The notes: generated by a model from the letters alone, not told the origin. DNA of 15,248 bases from Pseudomonadota bacterium (GCA_023428295.1 JAEYYV010000395.1:1-15248); one strand, 5' to 3'; numbered from the stretch's first letter, positions 6,498 through 14,191 are shown. Numbers and translations: made by a program.

Positions 6498-6505
6498 GCG
6501 CGCGA

Positions 6506-9235
6506 GTGTTGGACTGCGATGACGCGAGCCTGTTGCTCGCACGTCTTGCCGAGCTGAGCGATGACGAACGCGTCGCACTCGATGACCACGTCGCCGGCTG
6601 CGACGCGTGTGTCGCGTTGATCCGCGCCACGCCGCTCGGCTCGACATTGCCCGCGCTCGATCCCACGAGGTTCGAGATCGGTGAGCTGATCGCGAGCGGC
6701 GGCATGGGGCGCATCGTGCGGGCGTTCGACCGGCACCTCGGGCGCGAGGTCGCCATCAAAGAGGTGCTCGGGCCGCAGCATCGCGAGCGATTCGAGCGCG
6801 AGGCGTTGATCACCGCGCGACTACAACACCCGGCGATCGTTCCGATCTACGAAGCAGGAGCTCGCCCCGACGGCACGGCGTTCTACGCGATGCGCCTCGT
6901 GCCCGGCGAGACGCTGTACGAGGCGATCGCCGGGCGGACGACGCTCGCCGACCGGCTGGCGCTCTTACCGCATGTCATCGCGGTCGCGGACGCGCTCGCG
7001 TATGCGCACGCGCGCGGCGTGATCCATCGCGACCTGAAGCCGCACAACGTCCTGATCGGCGAGTTCGGCGAGACGGTTGTCATCGATTGGGGACTCGCGA
7101 AGCAGCGGGGAGAGAACGAGCTTGCGGGCACGGACGAGAAGCTCACCCTACCGGCGCTCACGCTCGCAGGATCGGTCGTCGGCACGCCGTGCTTTCTGTC
7201 GCCCGAACAAGCGCGGGGTGAGGTGCTCGACGAGCGAACCGACGTGTTCGCGATCGGGGCGATCCTTTACAACCTCGTCGTCGGAGAGCCGCCGTACTGG
7301 GACCGCACGCACGACAGCGCGGAGCTGGTCGCCGAAGCGCTCGAGCGTGCGCCGACACCGATCGCCGAGCGCGCTCCAACAACGCCCGTCGATCTGCGAG
7401 CGATCATCGAGCGCGCGATGGCTCGCGAGGTCGGCGCGCGGTTTCGCGATGCCGGCGAGGTCGCGGCGGAGCTCCGCCGGTTCGCGGCGGGGCAGCTGCT
7501 CGTGTCGCGCGACTATCGGATTCGCGACCTCGCGCTGCGGTGGGTGCGCAGGCATCGAGCGCTCGTCGCGATCGGATCGATCGCGATCGCCGGGCTCGCG
7601 ATGGCGTCGGTCATCGCAGTTCGCAACCAGGTGCGCGCGCGTGAGGCCGAAGCGGAGGCGAAAGCGGCGTTCGAGACGGGGCAAAAGCGCGGGCAACGCG
7701 CGCTGTGCGAGAGCTCGGCTCCTTCGCTGGCCAGCCCGTGGACCCCGGACGCGCGCGATCACATCACGCAACGGCTCGCGATGACCAAGCTGCCGTACGC
7801 AGCCGCGCTGGGAACACGCATGGACCGAGCGTTCACCGCGTGGAGCGCGGAGCTCGATGCTGCGCGCGAGGCCATCTGCGATACATCGGCGACGGCGCCG
7901 CGGCCGCAGCTCGCGGCCGAGCTCGATTGCTTGGGCGAGCGCACCCGGGAAGCGCGCGCTCTGATCGCGCAGCTGCGCGACATCGAGGCCGCGACGTTGC
8001 TCGCGGGCGCGACGGCCGTCGACACGCTCGCGCCGATCGCTCGGTGTACGACGGTGCCACCGCAGCGCGGTCTCCCGCCCAGCACGCCCGCGGCGCTCGC
8101 CGTCCGCGAGGCCTTCTCGAAGACGCGCGCGCTGCTCAAGCTCGGCCGCGCGAAGGAAGCGCTGCCGATCGCGGAGGAGTCCGTGACCGCCGCGGATGCG
8201 ATCGGCGATGTCGGGCTCCAAGCCTCCGCGCGCGTCTCGCTCGGTGCAGCGCAGTCGAGCGTGTCGAAGTACGAGGACGCGCTCGCGACCATGCGCACCG
8301 CACTGCGCCTCGCGGAAGTGGCGCACGACGATCGAGTACGCGCGCAAGCGTGGGTCAACCTCGTGCAGATCGAGTACCGGCGCGGCAAGCCGGAGAACGC
8401 CATCGCGATCCTCGACGCCGCGCTCGGAGCGACCGCGCGAATCTCCGACGTGGCGCTCCAGACCGAGGTCATGATGAGCGCAGGCGGCGCGTACACGCAG
8501 CTCGGCAAGACGAGCGAGGCCGAAGCGCTGTTCGGCGAAGCCGTGAAGCTGCGGCGCGAGGCGTGGGGCGACAACGACGCGCGCGTCGCCGCCGCGATGT
8601 CTGCGCTCGGGAACGCATACGCGATGCGCGGCGACCTCGATCGCGGGATCGCGGCGCACGAGGATGCAGCGGTTGTCGCGGAGGCCGCGCTCGGCGGCGG
8701 TCATCCGACGGTAGGCACGATGCTCGGCAACCTCGGCAGCGACTATCTCTACGCGCTGCGTGCACCCGAAGCGGTCGCGCAGTTCGAGCGCTCTCTCGCG
8801 ATCGCCGAGGCGGCGTACGGCTCGAACCATCGCGACATCGCGATCGCGCTCACGAACCTCGGCACCGCGCAGCTCGAGGCGGGCGACCCCGACAAGGCCC
8901 TCGCCGCATACGCACGCGCCGAGGCCGCGTGGACGGCGATCAACCCGCAGCATCCCTCGATGGCCGAGGTGCTGCTCGGCCGCTATGTCGCGCATCGCGC
9001 GAAGAACGAGGCCGCGAGCGTCGCGGATCTCGAGGCTGCGCTTCCACTCGCGAAGGGCTTGCCGCCATTCATCCGCGCGCGCATGGAGTTGACCCTCGGC
9101 ATGGCAGTCACGGGACCGCGCGCGAAGGAGCTCGTCTCGGCGAGCGTCGTCGGGCTGTCGACGACAACGCTGCCGCTCGTTCAACGCGAGCTCGCCGTGG
9201 CCAAGGCATGGCTCGCGAAGCGCGGGGGACCATGA
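6506..9235 (+). CDS. Zinc-finger / Ser-Thr protein kinase / TM / TPR sensor protein
   Basis: A 909-residue protein. Residues 4-35 contain an anti-sigma-type zinc motif, C4 then H28-x3-C32-x2-C35 (zf-HC2-like). A Hanks-type kinase domain follows (about 56-330): glycine loop IASGGMGRIV (62-71), Lys85 in VAIK, Glu99 in the C-helix, HRDLKPHN (174-181), metal-binding D194-W-G in place of DFG, and GTP (226-228) with SPE (232-234). A TM helix spans about 352-373, then a charged coiled-coil-like segment, then roughly residues 540-905 hold about seven TPRs. The kinase would be cytoplasmic and the TPR part on the other side of the membrane. The GTG start has no Shine-Dalgarno sequence; TACCAT ends nine bases upstream. 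The stop overlaps the next gene (ATGA). The DWG variant and the zinc motif are the unusual points. Confidence 0.95.
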   Translation: MLDCDDASLLLARLAELSDDERVALDDHVAGCDACVALIRATPLGSTLPALDPTRFEIGELIASGGMGRIVRAFDRHLGREVAIKEVLGPQHRERFEREALITARLQHPAIVPIYEAGARPDGTAFYAMRLVPGETLYEAIAGRTTLADRLALLPHVIAVADALAYAHARGVIHRDLKPHNVLIGEFGETVVIDWGLAKQRGENELAGTDEKLTLPALTLAGSVVGTPCFLSPEQARGEVLDERTDVFAIGAILYNLVVGEPPYWDRTHDSAELVAEALERAPTPIAERAPTTPVDLRAIIERAMAREVGARFRDAGEVAAELRRFAAGQLLVSRDYRIRDLALRWVRRHRALVAIGSIAIAGLAMASVIAVRNQVRAREAEAEAKAAFETGQKRGQRALCESSAPSLASPWTPDARDHITQRLAMTKLPYAAALGTRMDRAFTAWSAELDAAREAICDTSATAPRPQLAAELDCLGERTREARALIAQLRDIEAATLLAGATAVDTLAPIARCTTVPPQRGLPPSTPAALAVREAFSKTRALLKLGRAKEALPIAEESVTAADAIGDVGLQASARVSLGAAQSSVSKYEDALATMRTALRLAEVAHDDRVRAQAWVNLVQIEYRRGKPENAIAILDAALGATARISDVALQTEVMMSAGGAYTQLGKTSEAEALFGEAVKLRREAWGDNDARVAAAMSALGNAYAMRGDLDRGIAAHEDAAVVAEAALGGGHPTVGTMLGNLGSDYLYALRAPEAVAQFERSLAIAEAAYGSNHRDIAIALTNLGTAQLEAGDPDKALAAYARAEAAWTAINPQHPSMAEVLLGRYVAHRAKNEAASVADLEAALPLAKGLPPFIRARMELTLGMAVTGPRAKELVSASVVGLSTTTLPLVQRELAVAKAWLAKRGGP

Positions 9236-9945
9236 GCTCGGCGCACAGGCTCGACGAGCTGTGGCCGACGTTTCGCGCGGTCGCCTCCGACGGAGAAGCG
9301 GAGTGGCAAGCGCTCGTGACGGCGCTGCACCCCGTGGTGTTGCGGTTCGCGGCGCACCAGCCGATCGGGCGCCTGCGCAACGACAAGGACGCGCCACACG
9401 AGATCGCGACGCGCGTGCTCGAGCGACTTCACGCGCGCGAGTTCGCCGCGATCAAGAAGCTATGCGCGGCGGATCCGGCGCCGCCGCTCGAGGCGTGGTT
9501 GCGCGTGCTCGTGAAGAATGCAGCGATCGATGTCGTGCGCGAGTCGCCGGAGTTCGAGCGCAAGACGGACGCACGCGAGGCGCGATGGATCTCGCTCGAC
9601 ACGCTCGTCTCGACGCCCGGCGCACCGCCCGATTCGCTCGTCGAGAAGCGCACGGCGGACATCGCGTTCATCACCGCCGCGGTCGACCGCGCCAATGCGG
9701 TCGCGAAGGACAAGGAGCCCGACGACGTGCATGCGTTGCTGGCAGCGGAGTGGGGCGTCGCGCGCATTCACATCCGCCGCTTGCTCCAACGCGGCGCGCG
9801 CTACCTCGCGGTCATCGAGGCGGTGCTCGCAGGCCATTCCTATCCCGAGGTAGCGGAGAAGCTGGGGAGCACGCGTCGCGAAGTCGAGCTGACGGTGCAG
9901 TACGTCGAGGAGCTGCTGGCTGCGCGACGGTTTGCGGTGACGTAG
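9232..9945 (+). CDS. Sigma-70-like (ECF-type) transcription factor coupled to the kinase
   Basis: A 237-residue protein whose ATG overlaps the kinase stop (ATGA at 9232-9235), so translation is probably coupled. Residues about 30-100 resemble sigma region 2: HPVVLRFAAHQPIGRL, then DAPHEIATRVLERL, then LEAWLRVLVKNAAIDVVRE, which matches the F-x-x-W-L-x-x-x-x-x-N-x-x-x-D-x-x-R signature. Near the C-terminus, SYPEVAEKLGSTRREVELTVQYVEEL is a helix-turn-helix-like segment in the place of region 4. A polar linker of about 90 residues lies between. It is diverged from ordinary ECF factors and could instead be a sigma-like adaptor. Kinase-linked ECF factors are known; in Vibrio parahaemolyticus, EcfP is activated by kinase PknT. 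A similar phospho-switch is inferred here, not shown. Confidence 0.8.
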   Translation: MSSAHRLDELWPTFRAVASDGEAEWQALVTALHPVVLRFAAHQPIGRLRNDKDAPHEIATRVLERLHAREFAAIKKLCAADPAPPLEAWLRVLVKNAAIDVVRESPEFERKTDAREARWISLDTLVSTPGAPPDSLVEKRTADIAFITAAVDRANAVAKDKEPDDVHALLAAEWGVARIHIRRLLQRGARYLAVIEAVLAGHSYPEVAEKLGSTRREVELTVQYVEELLAARRFAVT

Positions 9946-9959
9946 AGAAAAATTGTGGT

Positions 9960-9980
9960 GCGCCGTTCGCGGCGCCGTCT
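9960..9980 (+). terminator. GC-rich hairpin with TTCG loop, possible terminator
   Basis: GCGCCG-TTCG-CGGCGC (9960-9975) is a perfect 6-bp stem with a TTCG tetraloop, 15 bases after the stop of the sigma-like gene. It is followed by CGTCTT rather than a true T-run. It could end the kinase/sigma transcript or act as a 3' stability hairpin. The downstream lipoprotein gene starts 45 bp later with its own GAGGAG ribosome binding site. Confidence 0.35.
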
Positions 9981-10020
9981 TGGCCATCCGAGGGCGGATC
10001 GCCCGAGGAGAAGCCGAGCC

Positions 10021-10782
10021 ATGGCATTCGTTCGTCTCACCGCACTATCGTGCACCCTGGTATCCGGGTGCTTCTTCCTGAGTGTGTCCGTACCGGACAT
10101 TCCCGAGACCACTCGCCCGACGTTGCCCGAGGACAAGTTCCTCGACCTCGATGCTCGAACGGAGCGGGTCAAGGTGAACTACGAGGTCGAAACCGGCCGC
10201 ACGTGCGTCGGGACCAGCTGCGCGAAGAGCTACGAGAACCGGACAAAGAAGGTCTCGGTGCGCGTCGCGCAGGGATCGATCGACGGCCGACCCGTCTCGA
10301 TTCGCGAGCTCGCGGTGATGGCTAGCCCGGACTTCGTCAAGGACACGGATCGCGTGGCGGGGCTCATGTCGGCGTGCCGTCGCGGTCGCATCGCGATGAG
10401 CGCCGGCTTCACGGCCGCCGTCGCCGGCGCGATGATGTTGCAAGCGGGCTTCGACGAGGACAGGCCGAACCGGAACCTCGCCATCGGCGGGTACGCGGCG
10501 CTCGGTGTCGCCATCGTCGGCGTCGTCGGTGGCTACACGGTCTTCGGTGCGCAGCACTGCAAAGAAGGTCGCGCGATCTACGAGCGGTGGAAGCCCATCT
10601 ACAGAAGTCCGGACAAGACCGAGCTGACCGGTGAGACCGCGCGCATGTACGAAGCGCTCGCCGACAAGTTCAATGCGGATCGTGCCGCGGCGCTGGGGAT
10701 GCACGGAGTGGAGACATCTGCGGAGGCAGCCGATCAGCCGACCGATCAGCCGACCGAGCAGCCGACCGAGGAGGGCCCATGA
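10021..10782 (+). CDS. Putative lipoprotein with internal hydrophobic hairpin
   Basis: A 253-residue protein of unrecognised family. The N-terminus MAFVRLTALSCTLVSGCFF carries a lipobox (LVSG-C, Cys17). The ATG is preceded by GAGGAG ten to twelve bases upstream, and the longer in-frame extension lacks signal features, so 10021 is preferred. The middle contains two Gly/Ala-rich hydrophobic stretches: IAMSAGFTAAVAGAMMLQAG (about 124-143) and LAIGGYAALGVAIVGVVGGYTVFGA (about 155-179). They could form a membrane hairpin with glycine-zipper character. Four Cys lie at CVGTSC, SACRR and QHCKEG. The C-terminus is a disordered Pro/Gln/Thr tail made by a 12-bp DNA repeat. The stop overlaps the next lipoprotein gene by ATGA, so the two are an operon. 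Confidence 0.8.
   Translation: MAFVRLTALSCTLVSGCFFLSVSVPDIPETTRPTLPEDKFLDLDARTERVKVNYEVETGRTCVGTSCAKSYENRTKKVSVRVAQGSIDGRPVSIRELAVMASPDFVKDTDRVAGLMSACRRGRIAMSAGFTAAVAGAMMLQAGFDEDRPNRNLAIGGYAALGVAIVGVVGGYTVFGAQHCKEGRAIYERWKPIYRSPDKTELTGETARMYEALADKFNADRAAALGMHGVETSAEAADQPTDQPTEQPTEEGP
10732..10767 (+). repeat. Three tandem 12-bp units encoding DQPT/EQPT
   Basis: Three consecutive 12-bp units (GATCAGCCGACC twice, then GAGCAGCCGACC) lie in frame at the end of the lipoprotein gene and encode D-Q-P-T, D-Q-P-T, E-Q-P-T. The unit keeps the reading frame, so copy-number change would only vary the length of the disordered tail. Confidence 0.85.
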
Positions 10783-11567
10783 TGCGCATCGCTCTCGTCC
10801 TCTCGCTCTCCATCGCGGCCTGTCTACCGCTTCCGCCGGAGCACACCTACGCTGACGAGCGCAGCATCACCGTCGCGTGGACCTTGAACGGCCCGAACGA
10901 CGATGCAGGTCGTTGCCCGGCGGGCTACGACACGATCCTCGTCGAGGCGTGCACGAACGAAGATCTCTACGAGTGCTTTCGTGCGACCACCGCGTGCGAT
11001 GCAACGGGCGCGCAGAGCGTGCAGGTGTACACGGCGGGCCGCTATCGCCCCGACGACGACAGCGCGTTCTGGGAGCTCGGTCCGCAGTACTGGGTGTACC
11101 TGTCGCTCACCGATCCGACCACAGAGACAAAGCACACGAGCTCGATGCCGGTGAGAGTCGATGTGTCGAGCGGCGACAAGCGCGTCGAGTCGACGCTGTA
11201 TCCCGAGGCGGGCTTCCTTCGCCTCGATTGGAGGCTCACCTCCGCAGCATCGGGCAACGAGGCGGTGGACTGCGCGGAGTACGGCGTCGACGAGATCGAG
11301 CTGCAGTACGCGAAGCACACGAGCAGCGAACCTGTCCTCGACAAGAACGCGAGGTGGCCGTGCGCCAACCGAGTGACGAGTGATCCGGACGCGAGCTTTC
11401 TCGGCGACAGGTACTCGCCCGCACTCGCACCCGGCAGCTACATCGGCGACGCGGTCGCGTATCGCAACGGCGCCGAGGTCGGCCGGTACGAGGACATCTC
11501 GTTCACGATCGAGCCGCGCGGCGAGGTCAGCTCGCAGTCGGCGTATATCGAGATCTCCGATCGCTAA
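10779..11567 (+). CDS. Putative lipoprotein of unknown family
   Basis: A 262-residue protein that I do not recognise. The N-terminus MMRIALVLSLSIAACLPLPP has a lipobox (SIAA-C, Cys15). The mature part is beta-rich with alternating strands (SITVAWTLNG, YDTILVEACTN, GPQYWVYLSLTD, GFLRLDWRLTS, DEIELQYAKH, YEDISFTIEP), like an immunoglobulin- or fibronectin-type sandwich repeated twice, and has several Cys that could pair (CPAG, ACTNEDLYEC, TACDA, VDCAEYG, WPCAN). Either of two adjacent ATG codons may be used; the first overlaps the previous stop (ATGA), indicating coupling with the upstream lipoprotein. Its TAA stop overlaps the TAG of the convergent TolC-family gene by four bases, leaving no room for a separate terminator. 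Confidence 0.8.
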   Translation: MMRIALVLSLSIAACLPLPPEHTYADERSITVAWTLNGPNDDAGRCPAGYDTILVEACTNEDLYECFRATTACDATGAQSVQVYTAGRYRPDDDSAFWELGPQYWVYLSLTDPTTETKHTSSMPVRVDVSSGDKRVESTLYPEAGFLRLDWRLTSAASGNEAVDCAEYGVDEIELQYAKHTSSEPVLDKNARWPCANRVTSDPDASFLGDRYSPALAPGSYIGDAVAYRNGAEVGRYEDISFTIEPRGEVSSQSAYIEISDR

Positions 11568-13111
11568 TCGACGGCGATGCCGTACGCCGGAAGGATGTCG
11601 CCGGTAAGGGCCTGGACGAGCGCGAGCGCCTTCTGCCAATCGATCATCGCCTGCGTCTTGCGCAGCTCGGCTTGCCGCAGCTCTTCCTGACGGCTCAGCA
11701 CGTCGAAGTTGGTCGCGCGACCGAGGTTGAAGCGGTCGGTCTCGATCTTGATGTTCTCGTTCGCGAGATCGATCGCGCGTTGCGACAGCGCGATGCGGCG
11801 CTTCGCGAGCTCGAGCTGTGCCACGGCGCGCGCCATGGCCTGCGCGATCTGCGCGCGGATGTCGAACGCGGTGACCTCGAGCTTCTTGCGGTTCTCGCGG
11901 AGCTCGCGCGCGCGGCCCTTCACGTTCTCCTGGCCGATCGTGTGCGAGTAGCGGAGCTGCCCGCCGATCGCGATCGAGCTCGTTCGCGCGAGATCGCGGA
12001 GCGCCGTGGTGAAGCTCTCGTTCTGCGTGGTGGGGCCGAGCGTGAGCGCGGCATCGAGCTGCGGCAAGAGACCGTTCTCGGTGACCTCGATGTCGAGCTT
12101 GGTCACGTCGTCCTGCTTCGCGAGCTGCGCGAGCTCGGGGCTCGCGCCGTACGCGCGCTCCGTCAGCTCGCCGAGCGACGTGTTCGTGTCTTTCGTGTCG
12201 AGATCCGTCCCGACGCGGAGGCCGAGCTCGCCTTGCCCGATCGGTAGGCCGACCGCACGGCGCAGCGCGATCGAGCGATCCACGATCGCGAGCTCCGCGC
12301 CGAGGATCTCCTCCTCGCGCGTGGCGATGATCTGCTGCACGGCGGGGATCTCGCTGCGCGGGATCTTGCCGCCCTGGTTGCCGATCGTCGTGATGCGAAG
12401 GCGCTCGTTCGCGAGGGCCAGGCTCGCTTGCGTGATCGCGATCTGGCGCTCCGCGAGCACGAGGTCCCAGTACGCCGACACGACCGTCTGTACGGCGTTG
12501 ATCGCGGCGAGGCGGTTCGCGAGCACGGCCGCGTCTCGCGACAGCGTCGCGCGGCGCTCGTTGGCCTCGTAGAGCCACCGACCGCGACCGCGGAGCAGCG
12601 GCTGCGCGAACGTCACCCACAGCTCGTCGGACCAGTTATTGATGCGATCGCCGGGCACGAACGGGTTGTTCGTCCGCGAGTACGACATGCCCGCGTGCAG
12701 CGTGACCGTGCCGCCCGTGGGCAGCGCGCGAGAGACGTCGACCGTGGCGCCGATCGTCGTCGAGCGATCGATGCGAATGCCGCTGAACCAGCCCGACGAG
12801 CTGTTCGCGGAGAGCACCGCGTCGATGTTCCAATCGTCGCGCGAGAAGGACTGGGCGATCTGCGCTTCGGCAATCGCGATGTCGATCTTCGCGGACTGGA
12901 GACTCGGCGAGTGCTGCACCGCGTGCTGGAGCAGCGCCGGCAACGACGTCTGCCGCGCCGGACCCGCCCACGCCGTCAGGTCGTCGGACTGCGGCGGCGG
13001 CGCACCACCGGCCGCGTCCGCGTCCTGGAGGAACCGGGACAGGATGTCGGCCTCGGCCGCCTGCGGGAGAGCGAGGGCGAGGAAGAGCGCGATCCACGGA
13101 GCGCGACGCAT
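11564..13111 (-). CDS. TolC-family outer membrane efflux protein
   Basis: A 515-residue protein with a Sec signal peptide (MRRAPWIALFLALALPQAAEA). The mature part shows the two-fold TolC pattern: long helices LPALLQHAVQHSPSLQSAKI and IAEAQIAQSF, a beta segment around NIDAVLSANSSSG, then the helical pair with QTVVSAYWDLVLAERQIAIT. The second repeat has SPELAQLAKQDDVTKLDIEV, LLPQLDAALTLGP and the C-terminal helix EELRQAELRKTQAMIDWQKAL. TolC proteins form trimeric outer-membrane ducts for tripartite efflux pumps or type I secretion. The start at 13111 was chosen because the signal peptide begins there; the longer in-frame extension has no such features. No membrane-fusion or inner-membrane pump gene is in the window. 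It is divergent from the microcompartment operon with a 119-bp gap. Confidence 0.92.
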   Translation of the reverse strand: MRRAPWIALFLALALPQAAEADILSRFLQDADAAGGAPPPQSDDLTAWAGPARQTSLPALLQHAVQHSPSLQSAKIDIAIAEAQIAQSFSRDDWNIDAVLSANSSSGWFSGIRIDRSTTIGATVDVSRALPTGGTVTLHAGMSYSRTNNPFVPGDRINNWSDELWVTFAQPLLRGRGRWLYEANERRATLSRDAAVLANRLAAINAVQTVVSAYWDLVLAERQIAITQASLALANERLRITTIGNQGGKIPRSEIPAVQQIIATREEEILGAELAIVDRSIALRRAVGLPIGQGELGLRVGTDLDTKDTNTSLGELTERAYGASPELAQLAKQDDVTKLDIEVTENGLLPQLDAALTLGPTTQNESFTTALRDLARTSSIAIGGQLRYSHTIGQENVKGRARELRENRKKLEVTAFDIRAQIAQAMARAVAQLELAKRRIALSQRAIDLANENIKIETDRFNLGRATNFDVLSRQEELRQAELRKTQAMIDWQKALALVQALTGDILPAYGIAVD

Positions 13112-13210
13112 CGAAGCGGGCGCAGCATGGCACCCTTTTCTGGATCGCGCGACTGCGACGCGTGCGACGTACAAATCATGCCCTCGCGGCCCACTCTCCC
13201 AAACCGCGTG

Positions 13211-13219
13211 TGTTAGCGT
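13211..13219 (+). promoter_or_regulatory. Candidate extended -10 promoter of the microcompartment operon
   Basis: TGTTAGCGT reads as an extended -10 (TGn followed by TAGCGT, form TAnnnT). It ends 11 bases before the BMC-T start codon, so the transcript would have a leader of only about five bases. No clear -35 element or Shine-Dalgarno sequence is seen. This is a pattern match only. Confidence 0.35.
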
Positions 13220-13230
13220 GCGCTGCATCG

Positions 13231-13869
13231 ATGGCAACGGTCCTGCGTACCTACTGCTTCCTCGATGCGCTGCAGCCGCAGCAAGCGACGTTCATCGGCA
13301 AGACCGCCCGCGGTTTCTTGCCGGTGCCGTATCAAGCATCGTTGTGGGTCGAGATCGCGCCAGGCATCGCGATCAACCAGGTCACCGACGCGGCGCTCAA
13401 AGCCACGGCGGTGCAGCCCGCGGTGCAGGTCGTGGAGCGTGCGTACGGTCTCCTCGAAGTGCATCACCACGACAAGGGTGAGGTGCTCCAAGCGGGCACC
13501 ACCATCCTCAAGCACCTCGGTGTCGAGGAGGGCTCGCGCCTGAAGCCGAAGGTGTTGACCAACCAGGTCATCCGCGGCGTCGAGGCGTACCAGACGCAGA
13601 TCATCAACCGCTCGAGTGCGGGCATGATGGTGTTGCCGGGCCAGTCGCTGTTCATCTTCGAGTGCGAGCCCGCGGGATACGTGGTGCTCGCCGCCAACGA
13701 GGCCGAGAAGGCCGCGCAGGTGAACCTCGTGAACGTGACGCCGTACGGTGCGTTCGGGCGCCTCTATATGGCGGGTCCCGAAGCAGAGATCGATGCGGCA
13801 GCGGCGGCCGCGACCGCAGCGCTCAGCGCCGTCACCGGCAAAGAGCCCGAGAAGTTCGTCGATAAGTAG
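13231..13869 (+). CDS. BMC-T tandem-domain microcompartment shell protein
   Basis: A 212-residue protein with two BMC domains. It forms a trimer (pseudohexamer) tile of the shell. Residues 2-100 (including FIGKTARGFLPVP, GIAINQVTDAALKAT, VVERAYGLLEVHHHDKGEV) make one half. Residues 105-205 (VIRGVEAYQTQIINRSSAGM, YVVLAANEAEKAAQVNLVNV, TPYGAFGRLYMAG, EIDAAAAAATAALSAV) make the second, with TPYGAFGR (170-177) in the likely pore loop. From memory it is very close to the Haliangium ochraceum BMC-T protein Hoch_5816, a double-stacking, gated-pore type. It is the first gene of the operon. The ATG at 13231 was chosen because homology starts there; the 23 codons upstream in frame are not family-like. 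Confidence 0.95.
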   Translation: MATVLRTYCFLDALQPQQATFIGKTARGFLPVPYQASLWVEIAPGIAINQVTDAALKATAVQPAVQVVERAYGLLEVHHHDKGEVLQAGTTILKHLGVEEGSRLKPKVLTNQVIRGVEAYQTQIINRSSAGMMVLPGQSLFIFECEPAGYVVLAANEAEKAAQVNLVNVTPYGAFGRLYMAGPEAEIDAAAAAATAALSAVTGKEPEKFVDK

Positions 13870-13880
13870 ACACGTGACCT

Positions 13881-13886
13881 AGGAGA
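13881..13886 (+). promoter_or_regulatory. Ribosome binding site of the BMC-H gene
   Basis: AGGAGA lies five bases before the ATG at 13892. It is the clearest Shine-Dalgarno sequence in the operon; the flanking shell genes have weaker ones. This fits the expectation that the hexamer tile is the most abundant shell protein, which is an inference. Confidence 0.7.
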
Positions 13887-13891
13887 TCGAG

Positions 13892-14188
13892 ATGGCTGAC
13901 GCTCTAGGAATGATCGAAGTCAAAGGCTTTGTCGGCATGGTCGAGGCCGCCGATGCCATGGTCAAAGCGGCAAAGGTCGAGCTCGTCGGTTACGAGAAGA
14001 CCGGTGGCGGTTACGTCACCGCTGTCGTGCGCGGCGATGTCGCCGCCGCGAAGGCAGCGACGGAAGCCGGCCAGCGCGCGGCCGTGCGCGTCGGCGAGGT
14101 CGTCTCGGTGCACGTGATTCCGCGTCCGCACGCGAACGTCGACGCGGTGTTGCCGCTCGGCCGCGCGGGCACGGGCAACGGCAAGTAG
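13892..14188 (+). CDS. BMC-H hexameric microcompartment shell protein
   Basis: A 98-residue single BMC domain (PF00936). MADALGMIEVKGFVGMVEAA is the classical start, with the next helix DAMVKAAKVELVGYEK. Residues 37-41 (TGGGY) form the pore-lining loop at the centre of the hexamer. VTAVVRGDVAAAKAATEAG and VVSVHVIPRPHANVD complete the fold. The C-terminal 15 residues are a flexible Gly-rich tail. The length is typical of the family (90-100 aa). From memory it is nearly the same as Hoch_5815 of Haliangium ochraceum, the main facet tile. It follows BMC-T with a 22-bp gap and precedes BMC-P with a 3-bp gap, so the three shell genes are one operon. Confidence 0.97.
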   Translation: MADALGMIEVKGFVGMVEAADAMVKAAKVELVGYEKTGGGYVTAVVRGDVAAAKAATEAGQRAAVRVGEVVSVHVIPRPHANVDAVLPLGRAGTGNGK

Positions 14189-14191
14189 CCA

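Noticed and set aside
7148..9397. A 749-codon open frame antisense to the kinase gene
   Set aside because: It is Arg-rich with no domain, mirrors the kinase codon pattern and is the expected shadow frame in high-GC DNA.
10824..12620. A 598-codon minus-strand frame spanning the second lipoprotein gene and part of the TolC gene
   Set aside because: It overlaps two well-supported genes in other frames, is Arg/Ala-rich and has no recognisable domain.
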